A DNA stretch of 64,000 nt, from assembly GCA_016191525.1 (NCBI GenBank), contig JACPOK010000033.1, positions 744,001 to 808,000 of the forward strand. The letters are read 5' to 3'. Below the pieces are notes generated by a model, which did not search any database, had not been told where the DNA came from, and saw nothing but the letters and a program-made list of their open reading frames with translations. Below, in pieces: positions 36,201 to 45,103 of the stretch (position 1 is its first letter; each line of letters starts with the position of its first letter). The position numbers were made by a program, and so were the translations under genes. This stretch comes from Burkholderiales bacterium (GTDB lineage: Bacteria; Pseudomonadota; Gammaproteobacteria; Burkholderiales; Burkholderiaceae_C).

Positions 36201-36267
36201 CCTGGGGTTGATGCTGACCCTGCAACAGAAAAAACCCGCTGTGGAGCCGCCTCCAGTCAAGCCGTGA
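33229..36267 (+). CDS. membrane-fused spermidine-synthase-like protein
   Basis: 1012 residues in three parts. Residues 1-460 are two blocks of about six membrane helices each, both beginning with a SGFCGLIYE / TGFSSFIYE motif, so the membrane domain is an internal duplication. Residues about 480-720 are a spermidine-synthase-like methyltransferase fold: VIGLGTGVTSSVL, DTIEIEPAIVEAA, VIDDARAHF, DIIVSEPSNPWVSG. The last ~290 residues are soluble and of unknown role. Aminopropyltransferase function is doubtful because such fused proteins occur widely without polyamine genes nearby. The gene follows trhO by nine bases and its end overlaps the pirin gene tail by 11 bp on the other strand. Confidence 0.82.
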   Translation: MASTHRLRIACLYSIFFVSGFCGLIYESIWSHYLKLMLGHAAYAQTVVLVVFVGGLAIGAWLTGKWSERIRRPLLAYAAAEAAVAAASFAFHGIFLEVSDWAAADFLPSYCAAQGPCHALWLLAAALILPGSILLGTTFPLMSAGVLRLGVNPGRGLGLLYFLNSAGASLGVLCSGFVLIPTLGLPGTLLVAAGANAAVALAAYAAGQGAGSRPVAPAASAPQAAAGSPLLRPLLAVALFTGFSSFIYEVVWVRMLTLVLGAATHSFELMLAPFIMGLALGAWWIRDRIDTSARPERLLAKVQVVMGLLAVITLPLYLESFQAMSFSLRALARGDEAYILFNVASGLLAAGVMMPAAFCAGMTLPLITARLLQAGLGERQVGRVYGINTLGAICGVLVTVHLLIPGVGLKWSLCLAALVDVALGAFLFYRFRQRREPPGRWYWPPAGVWAGLAACAVLAVPAFTAMDQRLLSSGVFRTARAEIPAANDVVFHRDGKTATITVLEKKQTGERVLLTNGKPDGATHPARSSVTPDDHTVVLLGALGPLHHPQARRAAVIGLGTGVTSSVLLESAALEHVDTIEIEPAIVEAAQWFRPASAKVFDDPRSHLVIDDARAHFARTRARYDIIVSEPSNPWVSGVSGLFTQEFYGHVARHLAPDGHFVQWLQVYEASPEMVSSVIRAFSSVFPKFRAYMTNDLDVVLVARNDLRPATVADGVLEGMPGMRATLQHIGITSTSLLAAHDAGRGSAIQLLADSYGAPPNSDFTPFVDRLAARDRFQRRTASDLFQLRLAPVPVLELAGNAPAHLDTIHTASPYMARKVKDIASAWQGRRYLQGENLSPAEMGYWGTLSRDYGLVREWIAGCRFPRQDDANWTALLRVASELNPGLSPASAGAFWKGIGARCGKQLSPGTTAWLDLFAAVGARRPAAIRKSADALLAGQQVLSPEEGDYLLLAGASARLAQGHNREARDFLEHHDKTGSASHNALPWFRHLGLMLTLQQKKPAVEPPPVKP

Positions 36268-37138
36268 AGCGCTGTGCGGGAAGCGGGATGGATTCGGTAT
36301 CGCCGGGCACCGAGCCCATGCGGCCCGCTTCCCAGTCGGCCGCGGCCTGCAGGATGCGCTCCTTGCGGCTGGAAACAAAGTTCCACCACATGTGGCGCGG
36401 CCCATCCAGCGGTGCGCCGCCGATGACGGCGAGGCGGCAGGTACCGGGGGCGGAAAGTTGCACTGCCTTGCCGGGTTCCAGCACCGCCATCGTGGCCGGG
36501 GAGACAGGCTGGCCGTCCACGAGCAAATCGCCCTGCACCGGGTACACAGCCATCTCCTGCTCCAGCGCGGGCAACTCCAGCACCGCCCCCTGCGCAAGCA
36601 GCACGTCGAGGTACAGCGTGCGCGACAGTGTTGCCACCGGCGACTGCGTGCCGAACGCGCTGCCGGCCAGCACCCGGATCTGCGCCTGGCCCAGCACCAC
36701 TTCAGGAATGGCGGAAGCCGGCGTGTGCGCGAAGGTCGGCTCACTTTCTTCCTGCTCGCGCGGCAGCGCCACCCAGAGCTGCAGGCCGTGGTTGACGTAG
36801 GGCGATGCCTGCAGGCTTTCGGGCCGGCGTTCGGAATGCACGATGCCGCGGCCGGCGCTCATCCAGTTGATCGCGCCGGGCGCGATCAACTGTTCGCTGC
36901 CAAGGCTGTCGCGGTGCATCATCGCGCCTTCGAACAGGTAGGTCACCGTGGCCAGGCCGATGTGCGGGTGCGGCCGCACATCGTGGTTGACGCCCGGCAT
37001 TTCCGTCACCGGGCCGAAATGGTCGAAGAACACGAAGGGCCCGACGCTGCGCTGGCGCGCGGCGGGCAGCAGCCTGCGTACCGTGAACCCGCCACCCAGG
37101 TCCTTTGCATGGCCCCCCAGTTCGAAAGCGATGGCCAT
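36257..37138 (-). CDS. pirin-family cupin protein
   Basis: 293 residues in two cupin halves. The pirin metal-site motifs are seen: HPHIGLATVTYLFEG, HRDSLGSEQLI, AGRGIVHSE and the preceding FDHFGP. Pirins are Fe-binding cupins; some open flavonoids such as quercetin and others act as redox-sensitive regulators. ATG 37138 follows the WrbA-like gene stop by seven bases on the same strand. It belongs to the group of WrbA-like, DoxX-like and second pirin genes, which points to a quinone/electrophile response. Confidence 0.92.
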   Translation of the reverse strand: MAIAFELGGHAKDLGGGFTVRRLLPAARQRSVGPFVFFDHFGPVTEMPGVNHDVRPHPHIGLATVTYLFEGAMMHRDSLGSEQLIAPGAINWMSAGRGIVHSERRPESLQASPYVNHGLQLWVALPREQEESEPTFAHTPASAIPEVVLGQAQIRVLAGSAFGTQSPVATLSRTLYLDVLLAQGAVLELPALEQEMAVYPVQGDLLVDGQPVSPATMAVLEPGKAVQLSAPGTCRLAVIGGAPLDGPRHMWWNFVSSRKERILQAAADWEAGRMGSVPGDTESIPLPAQRFTA

Positions 37139-37145
37139 GGCCCGC

Positions 37146-37700
37146 TCAGGCCCGCATCTTCGCCGCCACGTCCGCGACGCGCTTGCCGAACAGGCGCGCG
37201 GTTTCCAGGTCGCCGACCGCCATGTCGCCGGCGCCGCCATCGGACGGCGACTGCGCGATGGCGCCGCTGTACGACACCAGGTAGTTCACGTCATTGCGCT
37301 GTGCGGCCTTGGTGTTGGCCGGCATCAGGCCCTGGCTGACCCACAGCATGCCGTGCTGCATCGCAAGCGTGAACATCGTGGTGAGCGTGCCCTGCTTGTC
37401 GCCGTTCATGCCGGCGCTGTTGGTGAAACCCGCAGCCAGCTTGTCCTTCCATTCCTGGCTGAACCAGGGCTTTGACGACGCGTCGGCGAACTTCTTGAAC
37501 TGCCAGCTGACGGTGCCCATGTAGGTAGGCGAGCCGAAAATGATGGCGTCGGCCGCCTTCAGCTGCTCCCAGCCGCCTTCGGGCAGGTTACCGTCGGCAT
37601 CGATGGCGATGAGCTGGCCGGCCGCGCCGTCAGCCACGGCCTGGGCCATGCGCTGGGTATGGCCGTAGCCGGAGTGGTAGACGATGGCGATGGTGGGCAC
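37146..37700 (-). CDS. flavodoxin-fold NAD(P)H:quinone reductase (WrbA-like)
   Basis: 184 residues. The phosphate-binding loop for FMN reads YHSGYGHTQRMAQA near the N-terminus. IIFGSPTYMGTVSWQFKKF (about 54-72) and TNSAGMNGDKQGTLTTM are the other flavin-binding loops. WrbA-type enzymes carry two electrons to quinones and so avoid semiquinones. It lies between the DoxX-like gene (31 bp upstream) and the pirin gene (seven bases downstream) on the same strand, which makes a reduction role towards quinones likely. NADPH-dependent FMN reductase is the alternative name. Confidence 0.9.
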   Translation of the reverse strand: MPTIAIVYHSGYGHTQRMAQAVADGAAGQLIAIDADGNLPEGGWEQLKAADAIIFGSPTYMGTVSWQFKKFADASSKPWFSQEWKDKLAAGFTNSAGMNGDKQGTLTTMFTLAMQHGMLWVSQGLMPANTKAAQRNDVNYLVSYSGAIAQSPSDGGAGDMAVGDLETARLFGKRVADVAAKMRA

Positions 37701-37731
37701 GGGGTTCCTTGGTAGTGATGGTTGTCGGGAT

Positions 37732-38148
37732 TCAGGCGCGGCGCTTGCCGTCCACGCTGTAGCCGCCGGGACCGAACGCGGCGATGACCAGCAGGCCGCC
37801 GACCACGGCGATGTTCTTGAAGAAGGCTTGCTGGTTCATCATTTTCTGCGCCGCTTCCATCGCCCAGAAATTGTGGAAGATGAATGTGATGACGAAGGTG
37901 AACAAGGCCAGGCCCAGGGCGGCCCAGCGAGCCTGGAAGCCCACCAGCAACAGCAGGCCCAGGCCCAGTTCGGCACCGATGGCGATGGCGGCACACAGCT
38001 CGGGCACGGGCACGCCCTTGGACGCGATGTAGCCCACCGTGCCCGCGAAACCCGTCAGCTTGCTGATGCCGGCCGGGACAAACAGCAGCGCGATCAGCGC
38101 CCGGCCGACCAGGGTCATGATGTTTTGGGTGGATGTGGACGAGGTCAT
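37732..38148 (-). CDS. DoxX-family membrane protein
   Basis: 138 residues with four membrane helices. The DoxX signature FVPAGISKLTGFAG is near residue 24, followed by ELGLGLLLLVGFQARWAAL and FITFIFHNFWAM. DoxX proteins accompany redox enzymes such as quinol oxidases and reductases in many bacteria. A strong ribosome site (AAAGGAGCC) lies before ATG 38148. The gene sits between the WrbA-like and pirin genes, all on one strand behind a divergent LysR regulator. Confidence 0.9.
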   Translation of the reverse strand: MTSSTSTQNIMTLVGRALIALLFVPAGISKLTGFAGTVGYIASKGVPVPELCAAIAIGAELGLGLLLLVGFQARWAALGLALFTFVITFIFHNFWAMEAAQKMMNQQAFFKNIAVVGGLLVIAAFGPGGYSVDGKRRA

Positions 38149-38176
38149 GGGTGGCTCCTTTTCGTTGACAAAAAAA

Positions 38177-38878
38177 TCAGGGTGCGAGATCGAACACCAG
38201 CACTTCGGCGGACTTGCCGTTGGCCAGGCTGAGATTCGCTTCGTTTTCGATGAGCGCCGCGTCGCCGGCCGTGAGCGGCTTGCCATTGGCCTCAAGTTCG
38301 CCGCGCACGAGATGCACATAGGTTTTACGGCCGGCGGGCAAAGCAACCGCGGCCGACTCGGCGCCGTCGAACAGGCCGGCATAAACCCGCGCATCGGCAT
38401 GGATCAGCACCGATCCTTCAGCACCGTCCGGCGAGGCGACCAGCCGCAGCTTGCCGCGCTTGTCGGCGTCGGCGAAGGTCTTCTGTTCATAGCTCGCCGG
38501 GATGCCCGTGACGTTGGGCTCGATCCAGATCTGCAGGAAGTGCGTGGTCTGGTCGTCGGCGTGATTGAACTCGCTGTGCTGCACGCCTTTGCCCGCGCTC
38601 ATGCGCTGCACGTCACCGGGCGGGATGCCCTTGACGTTGCCCAGCGTGTCCTTGTGCGCCAGGTTGCCTTCCAGCACGTAGCTGATGATTTCCATGTCGC
38701 GATGGCCGTGGGTGCCGAAGCCGGTGCCTGGCGCGATGCGGTCTTCATTGATCACCCGCAGGTTGCCAAAGCCCATGTGCGCGGGATCGTGATAGCCGGC
38801 GAACGAGAAGCTGTGGAACGACTTGAGCCAGCCATGGTCGGCAAAGCCCCGGTCCGATGATTTGCGCAAGGTCAGCAT
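38177..38878 (-). CDS. pirin-family protein (YhhW-like)
   Basis: 233 residues, shorter than the other pirin. The metal site is seen in GTHGHRDMEIISYVLEG and AGKGVQHSE. The start MLTLRKSSDRGFADHGWL and FHSFSFAGYHDPAHMGFG are typical of the YhhW group, which has quercetin 2,3-dioxygenase activity in E. coli. It is the first gene of a four-gene minus-strand operon and faces the divergent LysR gene across a 105-bp region with a palindromic LysR site. Confidence 0.94.
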   Translation of the reverse strand: MLTLRKSSDRGFADHGWLKSFHSFSFAGYHDPAHMGFGNLRVINEDRIAPGTGFGTHGHRDMEIISYVLEGNLAHKDTLGNVKGIPPGDVQRMSAGKGVQHSEFNHADDQTTHFLQIWIEPNVTGIPASYEQKTFADADKRGKLRLVASPDGAEGSVLIHADARVYAGLFDGAESAAVALPAGRKTYVHLVRGELEANGKPLTAGDAALIENEANLSLANGKSAEVLVFDLAP

Positions 38879-38951
38879 GGTCGTCTCCTGGTTGATGCTC
38901 TCAATGTAGGCGCGCAGGGCGCGTCAGCGCACAGCGCGATTTGATGGCACC

Positions 38952-38968
38952 ATTCGAATTATTTGAAT
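38952..38968. promoter_or_regulatory. candidate LysR operator, ATTC-N9-GAAT
   Basis: The interrupted palindrome ATTC GAATTATTT GAAT lies between the divergent LysR and pirin genes, 15 bases before the chosen LysR start and 74 bases upstream of the pirin start. It contains the T-N11-A pattern (TTC...GAA) expected of a LysR box and is AT-rich compared with its surroundings. Confidence 0.6.
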
Positions 38969-38983
38969 GAAAACACCTCGACC

Positions 38984-39928
38984 ATGCAAACCCCTCGAGA
39001 TGCGCTAACCCCCGACGCCCTGTCGCTGTTGCAGACGGTGGCCCAAGCCGGCAGCTTTGCCGCGGCGGCCCGCGAACTGGGGCTGGTGCCGAGCGCCGTC
39101 ACGTACCGGGTGCGGCAGATCGAGGATGCGCTGGACGTACTCCTGTTCGATCGCGCTTCCCGCCAGGCGCGGCTGACCGAGGCGGGCGCCGAGCTGCTAC
39201 GTGAGGGCGCGCGCCTGCTCGATGAGATCGACGCCGTAGCCAATCGCGTCAAGCGCGTTGCCACCGGCTGGGAGCCGCAGCTCACCGTTGCTGTGGATAG
39301 CGTGGTTTCCGCTTCCACCGTGATGGAACTGGTGCAGGCCTTCTTCGAGCAGAAGCCCCCTACCCGCTTGCGGCTGCGCAATGAAACCCTGTCGGGCACG
39401 CTGGAAGCCTTGACGTCCGGGCAGGCTGATCTGGCACTGGGCGTGCCACTGGAGCCGGCCACCGCGTCCGGTGTGCAGGCCCGCCTGATGGGTGAGCTGG
39501 CCTTTGTGTTCGTGGTGGCGCCCCAGCATCCGCTGGCACGCGCGGTGGCGCCGCTCAAGGATGAAATGATCCGGAAATATCGCGCCGTGGCGGTGGCCGA
39601 TTCGGTTCAGCGCGGCAGCGGCCTGACGCTGGGCCTGCTGCCGGGCCAGGACGTACTTACCGTACCGACCATGCATGCCAAGCTGGATGCCCAGTTGCGC
39701 GGCATGGGCGCGGGGTTCCTGCCCGAGCCCATGGCGCGGCCATGCATTGCGGCGGGCACGCTGGTGGTGTGCGAGGTGGAGCGGCCCAACCGGCTGGCCC
39801 GCATGCATTACGCCTGGCGCAGCCCGGGCCTCGGCCCGGGCCGGGCGCTGCAGTGGTGGCTGCGCCAGCTGGACAAACCGGGCACTCGCGCCGCGCTGCT
39901 GCAACGGCACACGGCCAGCACGGAATGA
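38984..39928 (+). CDS. LysR-family regulator of the pirin/quinone operon
   Basis: 314 residues. The winged helix is near residues 12-70 (GSFAAAARELGLVPSAVTYR, LLFDRASRQARLTEAG). The effector domain follows (QLTVAVDSVVSASTVMELV). ATG 38984 is preferred because a TTG at 38963 falls inside the operator-like palindrome. It is divergent from the pirin, DoxX, WrbA-like and pirin genes, so it most likely controls them. Related LysR proteins beside pirin/DoxX genes respond to quinones or aromatic electrophiles in E. coli (YhaJ). That comparison is inference. Confidence 0.9.
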   Translation: MQTPRDALTPDALSLLQTVAQAGSFAAAARELGLVPSAVTYRVRQIEDALDVLLFDRASRQARLTEAGAELLREGARLLDEIDAVANRVKRVATGWEPQLTVAVDSVVSASTVMELVQAFFEQKPPTRLRLRNETLSGTLEALTSGQADLALGVPLEPATASGVQARLMGELAFVFVVAPQHPLARAVAPLKDEMIRKYRAVAVADSVQRGSGLTLGLLPGQDVLTVPTMHAKLDAQLRGMGAGFLPEPMARPCIAAGTLVVCEVERPNRLARMHYAWRSPGLGPGRALQWWLRQLDKPGTRAALLQRHTASTE

Positions 39929-39981
39929 CCCGGCCGGGCTTGCGTGTAGAGTAGGCCAGACCGACACGAAAGAAAAACTAC

Positions 39982-41049
39982 ATGCCCCCTCGCTCACCCG
40001 GCCCTTCCCAGCAAAGCATCGCCGTTATCGGCGCGGGCATCGCCGGCCTGGCCTGCGCGCGCACCCTGGCCCAGGCCGGGCACCGTGTGACAGTATTCGA
40101 GAAATCCGATTCCGTGGGCGGCCGCACCGCCAGCCGCGACACGCCTTTCGGCACCTTTGACCACGGGGCGCAGTATTTCACGGTGCGCGACCCCCGCTTC
40201 GCCAAGGTACTGGCGCTGTCTCCCGCCGTCTGCCGTCCGTGGAGCGCCAATGCCGTGCGCGTGCTGGATCCGCACGGCCGGGTTGCCGAAGCGGCCCTGC
40301 CCGGCCACGAATCGCACTGGGTTGGCGTAGCGGGCATGGATGCGCTGGCGCGGCACTGGGCACAGCCCCTGTTCGCCGGGGGCTCGATCGAGTTGCAGAC
40401 GCGCGTGACACGCATCGAGCGCGACACGCTGGACGCATCGCGCTGGCAACTGCAAACCAGCGGAGCGCAGGATTCGGTGCATGTGTTCTCCGGCTATCAC
40501 CAGGTGTTGCTGGCGCTGCCCTGCGCGCCGGCCCGCGCCCTGCTTACGGCTTCATCGCAGAGCCCCGGTCTCTCGCAGCAGATGGAAGCGGTGGAAGTGG
40601 CGCCATGCTGGACGCTGATGCTGGCGTTCCCGCAGGCGGTGCAGCCGACCCTGGCGCACCTGGGGCCGCAGTGGAACGCGGCGCTGTCCACCCATCACCG
40701 CATCGCCTGGCTCGCGCGCGAATCGTCCAAGCCGGGCCGCAGCCCGGTGGAGCGCTGGACAGTGCAGGCCAGCGCCGCCTGGTCACTGGAGCACCTCGAA
40801 GATGACGGGCCGCGCGTGCAGGCCAAGCTGCAGAAGGCCTTTTCCGAAGTGACCGGCATCCGGGCCGAGCCCGCCCATGCCGAGGTATTCCGATGGCGCG
40901 ATGCCAAGACCGTCAAGCCGCTGGGCGTTTCCCACCTGCGCGACACGCGCAACGGCCTGGGCGTGTGCGGCGACTGGCTGCTGGGCCACCGCGTGGAGAA
41001 CGCGTTTGTCTCCGGGCTTGAGCTCGCGCTGGAGGTGGCGCGCCGCTAA
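39982..41049 (+). CDS. renalase-like FAD-dependent oxidoreductase
   Basis: 355 residues. The Rossmann FAD-binding motif is SIAVIGAGIAGLACARTL at about 11-28, followed by VFEKSDSVGGRTASR and FDHGAQYFTVRDPRF. The C-terminus has the second FAD contact GLGVCGDWLLGHRVENAF. This matches the renalase / bacterial amine-oxidase-like group, which oxidises isomeric dihydronicotinamides; the true substrate here is unproven. No membrane segment is seen. It follows the LysR gene by 53 bp and precedes gluQ by 12 bp, so it may be in the same transcript as gluQ. Confidence 0.85.
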   Translation: MPPRSPGPSQQSIAVIGAGIAGLACARTLAQAGHRVTVFEKSDSVGGRTASRDTPFGTFDHGAQYFTVRDPRFAKVLALSPAVCRPWSANAVRVLDPHGRVAEAALPGHESHWVGVAGMDALARHWAQPLFAGGSIELQTRVTRIERDTLDASRWQLQTSGAQDSVHVFSGYHQVLLALPCAPARALLTASSQSPGLSQQMEAVEVAPCWTLMLAFPQAVQPTLAHLGPQWNAALSTHHRIAWLARESSKPGRSPVERWTVQASAAWSLEHLEDDGPRVQAKLQKAFSEVTGIRAEPAHAEVFRWRDAKTVKPLGVSHLRDTRNGLGVCGDWLLGHRVENAFVSGLELALEVARR

Positions 41050-41061
41050 GCGCCACGGGCC

Positions 41062-41943
41062 ATGGGCACGGCCTACACCGGACGTTTTGCTCCTTCACCC
41101 ACCGGGCCGCTTCATGCCGGCTCACTGGTGGCTGCGCTGGGCAGCTGGCTGGATGCGCGTGCCCATGGCGGCCGCTGGCTGGTGCGCATTGAAGACGTGG
41201 ACGGCCCCCGCTGCGTGGCCGGGGCGGACCGTGTGATCCTGCAACAGTTGCACGCCTGTGGGCTGGTGCCGGACGAAGAGCCCACATGGCAGTCGGCACG
41301 GACGGCGCATTACCGGCAGGCGCTGGATTCGCTGGTTGAAAAAGGCCGCGCCTATCCCTGCGGCTGCTCGCGCAAGGATATTGAAGATGCTCTCGCAGCG
41401 CGCGGCCACGGCCACGCGCGCAACACCGAGCTTGTCTACCCGGGCATCTGCCGCAGCGGTTTGCGTGGCAAGCCAGCACGCGCGTGGCGCCTGCGCACGG
41501 GGGGCACGGCGCCAGTGGAGTGGGATGACCGCCGTCTGGGCCGGCAAAGCCAGGACGTGCAAAGCGAAGTCGGTGACTTCGTGCTGCTGCGTGCCGACGG
41601 CTTGTGGGCGTACCAGCTGGCGGTGGTGGCCGACGATGCCGCCCAAGGCGTCACCGATGTGGTCCGGGGCGAAGACCTGGCCGACAACACCGCCCGGCAG
41701 GTGCTGCTGCAACGCGCCCTGGACCTGCCCACGCCGCGTTACCTGCACCTGCCATTGGTGCTGGGCGCCGACGGGGAAAAGCTGTCCAAGCAGAACGGCG
41801 CGGCGCCCCTGGACCTTGCCTCCCCAGTGGCAGCGCTGGAGCGCGCAGGGGCCGTTCTGGGAGTGGCGGTCGCGTCCGCCAGCACCGCCGAGTGGCTAAA
41901 TGCCGCCGTGCAGCGGTGGCCACAAGACAAGCCGCCGCCATAG
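41062..41943 (+). CDS. gluQ: tRNA glutamyl-Q(34) synthetase
   Basis: 293 residues. The class I signature is [20 protein letters not shown] (HIGH variant), and KLSKQNG near residue 240 is the KMSKS equivalent. A zinc site is suggested by [11 protein letters not shown] and YPGICRSG. The protein is much shorter than GltX and lacks the anticodon-binding domain, so it is the paralogue GluQRS, which attaches glutamate to queuosine at position 34 of tRNA-Asp. ATG 41062 opens the conserved fold 12 bases after the previous stop. Confidence 0.94.
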   Translation: MGTAYTGRFAPSPTGPLHAGSLVAALGSWLDARAHGGRWLVRIEDVDGPRCVAGADRVILQQLHACGLVPDEEPTWQSARTAHYRQALDSLVEKGRAYPCGCSRKDIEDALAARGHGHARNTELVYPGICRSGLRGKPARAWRLRTGGTAPVEWDDRRLGRQSQDVQSEVGDFVLLRADGLWAYQLAVVADDAAQGVTDVVRGEDLADNTARQVLLQRALDLPTPRYLHLPLVLGADGEKLSKQNGAAPLDLASPVAALERAGAVLGVAVASASTAEWLNAAVQRWPQDKPPP

Positions 41944-42008
41944 GGCTACACTCCCCCTGATATGAAACATTTGGTTACACCGTCGACCGGACTGTCGTTG
42001 GGCCTGTC

Positions 42009-45000
42009 GTGAGTTCTTTTCGGCCCCGCGCCAGCCGGGCGTTGTGGCGATGCCTGCTTGGCATGCTCCTCGCCTTGTGTGCCAGCCTGGGCGCGGCGCA
42101 GACCTGCGGGCTGGCGGGATGGAACGGGCCACTGACAGCCAGCGGGGTCATCAACGCCTATTACGCGGGCACCGGCGCCGTCGCGGCAGGCGCCAGTTCG
42201 ATCACCGTGGCATCCACCACGGGCCAGCGCACGAACACCCACGTACTGGTCGCCGGCGACATGATCCTGATCATGCAGATGCAGGATTCGGCCGTCGCGG
42301 GAAATTCAGGGCTGCACGAATACGCGCAGGTTGTAGGCGTGGCGGGCGCCACGCTGTCGCTGAACCGTCCGCTGACCAACAGCTACAACCAGACGATGAA
42401 CAACACCAACGTGCGCAACTGGCAGGCGGTTTGGGTGCCGCAGTATTCCGCACTGACCATCACTGCGTCGGTGACCGCGGACCGCTGGACCATCACCACG
42501 GCAGGCGCGGCCACCGGGGGCGTCGTGGCCTTCGATGTGGCCGGAAGCCTGGCCCTGAACGGCACGGTAACCGTGGCCGGAATGGGCTTTCGCGGCGCCA
42601 TGGGCCTGAACGGCAGCGCCATCTGGGCTGCTGGCACTGCGACCACGGCCAACAGCATCTTCACCCCGACCTCGGTCGCCACCATAATCGGCGGCCAAAA
42701 GGGCGAAGGCACGCAGGGCACGCCGCCAGTCGTGTTCAACGGCACTGTGGCGGGGAGCACCTACACAGTGCTGCTGGGCCAGGGCTATGCGCTTGGCGCC
42801 GGCGGACAGGCGGCCATCGGCAATGCCGGCGGCGGCGCCAACAATGGCTTGAACGGGGACAACAACAACTTCAACGCCGGTGGCGGCGGCGGCAGCAACG
42901 CCGGCGCGGGAGGCCAGGGCGGCAACAGCTGGAACAGCGGCACCAACACAAGTGCGCCGTTAAACCAGAACACGCTCACCGACGTCGGCAACGTGGCCGG
43001 CGGCAAGGGGGGCACCGCCATCGCCAATTCCTCGACGCGTCTGGTGATGGGCGGCGGCGGCGGCTCGGGCGGGGCCAACAATGCAACCGCCGACGTGGTC
43101 ACACTCTGGCCTCCGTCTCCAGCCAGTTTTCCGCCACCCAACAATGCAGTGGTCGCCAACGGCGCGTCGGGTGCCGTCACCTCCAGCGGGGCTTCGGGCG
43201 GCGGCGTCGTCCTGATCCGCGCTGGCAGCATCAGCTCCACCGCCGGAAAAATCGACGCCAGCGGGTACCAGGCGTACAACAAGTCACTGGGGGGAGACAC
43301 GGATGCGGGGGGCGGCGGCGGCGGCGGGGGTTCCGTCTTCATCACGGCAGGCTCGGGCAATGGAGCGGGCCTCACAATCAACGCGTTGGGCGGAGCAGGC
43401 GGCTCGTCGAACTACTTCAACCACGGTCCGGGCGGCGGCGGCGGGGGCGGGTACATCGCAACCAACCTCGGCGGGATAACCCCGAACATCAATGGCGCGA
43501 CCAACGGCATCGACGCATGCTGCGGCGCCGCGGGCACGAATCTGGGCACGAATGGCAGCCCGAAGGCGTGGAACGCAACCGCGGGAGCCAACGGAGCTAC
43601 CGCAGCCGCTGGAGCCCCCGCCGGTGTGCAGAGCGGCGCGTCATGCCTGCCGCTCATCACCGTGACCAAGTCCACGCTTACGCCGACACTCACCAGCGCG
43701 CCCGGCGCCACTGCCAGCTACAGCATCAAGCTGAGCAACAGCGGCGGGGCTGCATCCAACCTGTTCATCTTCGACACACTCCCTCCCGGGTGGGCCTACA
43801 CCGCAGCCACAGCCCCCACCTACACCTATAGCCCGGCGCCACCACCGGCGGCGAACTCGCCGGCATCTGGTGCTGAAACCACCTCGGCCGGCACGCCAGG
43901 CGCATTGCCGGTGAGCACGGTGGCAACTGCGAATTCGGTCACCGCCGTCTCATTGCGCGCTGCCGGCGCAGCGCCCGGCGTCGCGCCGGCTACAGGGGCC
44001 GTCACACCGACCTTCGGCAGTTTTTACCTGCCCCAGAACGGCGTCATCACCGTCTCCTTTCTCGTGACCATCCCGGCCACAGCGACAGCCGGGACGTACC
44101 ACAACCCCGCAGGCGTCATCTTCCTGGATCCCACCCGCGTCACCACGGCAGTGCGCATGCTGAGCCCGCTGACCGATGTCAACTCCAACCGGGCTGGCGT
44201 CAACTACAGCGCCAACACCACCTACGCCAGCGGTTCCTCCACCAACGTCCTGGGCAGCAACTACAACGGTCTGCAGGGCGGACCCACCGGCGACGATGTG
44301 CAGTTGCTGCCTGACTTCAGTGTCACGAAGACGGCTTCGGCCTCATCGACTCCGGGGCGCACCATCAGCTACACCATCACTGCCCGCAACAGCGGCTGGG
44401 CAATCGGCAGCTATACCTACGCGGCGACGCAAGCCACCGATGTGAGCACGGCCAACGTCCCGCTGCTGCTTGGCAGCAATCCGCTGACTGTGACCGACAC
44501 CCTGCCCGCCGGCGTCACGCTCAACAACGTGTTTACGGGTACCAACTGGACCTGCACCGGGACAAGCACCCAGGTGTGCACGTTGCCCAACGCCAACGCC
44601 TATCCCATCGCGGCCTCCACTGATTTCGCGGCGATCACCGGCACCGTAACGCTCAGCCTGAATTGCACCGGCGCGACAACGCGCACCAATACGGCGACCG
44701 TGTCGCCGGCCTTTGGAGAAGTCAATGCCAGCAACAACACCGCCACGGCCACCACCACGGTGAGCTGTGTCACGGCCAACCTGCAGGTCACGAAGACCAA
44801 CAACCTGACGACTGTGACTTCCGGCGGGACAACCAGCTACACGGTGACACTCACCAACCTGGGGCCCAGCGCCGCGCCGCTCACGACGGTGACTGACGTC
44901 GCTACGGGCCTGACCTGCACCACCGTCACCTGCGCCCCGTCGTCCGGCCTCGCCTCCTGTCCAGCGGCGTCCATGCCCTTCGTCAGCCTGACCACGGGCA

Positions 45001-45077
45001 TTGTCCTGCCCACTTTCGGTTCCGGTACCAGCGTGACCCTGGTGATCAGCTGCGGCATTTCAGCCACCGGGTTCTAG
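42009..45077 (+). CDS. large exported glycine-rich protein with DUF11 repeats
   Basis: 1022 residues starting at GTG 42009 with a signal peptide ([18 protein letters not shown]). Residues about 30-280 are beta-strand-rich ([17 protein letters not shown]). Residues about 260-500 are very rich in Gly/Ala/Asn ([33 protein letters not shown]). Three DUF11-type Ig-like repeats follow, with the key segment VTKT...TASY/TISY/TTSYT...DTLPPG at about 555, 770 and 920. It ends just after the third repeat without a visible anchor or sorting signal. It should be secreted or cell-surface located, perhaps as an adhesin or structural glycoprotein. The gene is 26 bp ahead of trmB. Confidence 0.78.
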   Translation: MSSFRPRASRALWRCLLGMLLALCASLGAAQTCGLAGWNGPLTASGVINAYYAGTGAVAAGASSITVASTTGQRTNTHVLVAGDMILIMQMQDSAVAGNSGLHEYAQVVGVAGATLSLNRPLTNSYNQTMNNTNVRNWQAVWVPQYSALTITASVTADRWTITTAGAATGGVVAFDVAGSLALNGTVTVAGMGFRGAMGLNGSAIWAAGTATTANSIFTPTSVATIIGGQKGEGTQGTPPVVFNGTVAGSTYTVLLGQGYALGAGGQAAIGNAGGGANNGLNGDNNNFNAGGGGGSNAGAGGQGGNSWNSGTNTSAPLNQNTLTDVGNVAGGKGGTAIANSSTRLVMGGGGGSGGANNATADVVTLWPPSPASFPPPNNAVVANGASGAVTSSGASGGGVVLIRAGSISSTAGKIDASGYQAYNKSLGGDTDAGGGGGGGGSVFITAGSGNGAGLTINALGGAGGSSNYFNHGPGGGGGGGYIATNLGGITPNINGATNGIDACCGAAGTNLGTNGSPKAWNATAGANGATAAAGAPAGVQSGASCLPLITVTKSTLTPTLTSAPGATASYSIKLSNSGGAASNLFIFDTLPPGWAYTAATAPTYTYSPAPPPAANSPASGAETTSAGTPGALPVSTVATANSVTAVSLRAAGAAPGVAPATGAVTPTFGSFYLPQNGVITVSFLVTIPATATAGTYHNPAGVIFLDPTRVTTAVRMLSPLTDVNSNRAGVNYSANTTYASGSSTNVLGSNYNGLQGGPTGDDVQLLPDFSVTKTASASSTPGRTISYTITARNSGWAIGSYTYAATQATDVSTANVPLLLGSNPLTVTDTLPAGVTLNNVFTGTNWTCTGTSTQVCTLPNANAYPIAASTDFAAITGTVTLSLNCTGATTRTNTATVSPAFGEVNASNNTATATTTVSCVTANLQVTKTNNLTTVTSGGTTSYTVTLTNLGPSAAPLTTVTDVATGLTCTTVTCAPSSGLASCPAASMPFVSLTTGIVLPTFGSGTSVTLVISCGISATGF

Positions 45078-45103
45078 CGACGCTGCCGGGGGAAAATAGC
45101 GGG

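Noticed and set aside
36230-36256. A-run followed by GC-rich sequence, like a terminator for the minus strand
   Set aside because: It lies in the coding end of the spermidine-synthase-like gene, and no convincing stem precedes the T-run on the minus strand.
42820-43480. Repetitive GGC-rich tract resembling a tandem repeat or CRISPR
   Set aside because: It is the coding sequence of a glycine-rich protein domain; there are no regular spacers or identical repeat units.
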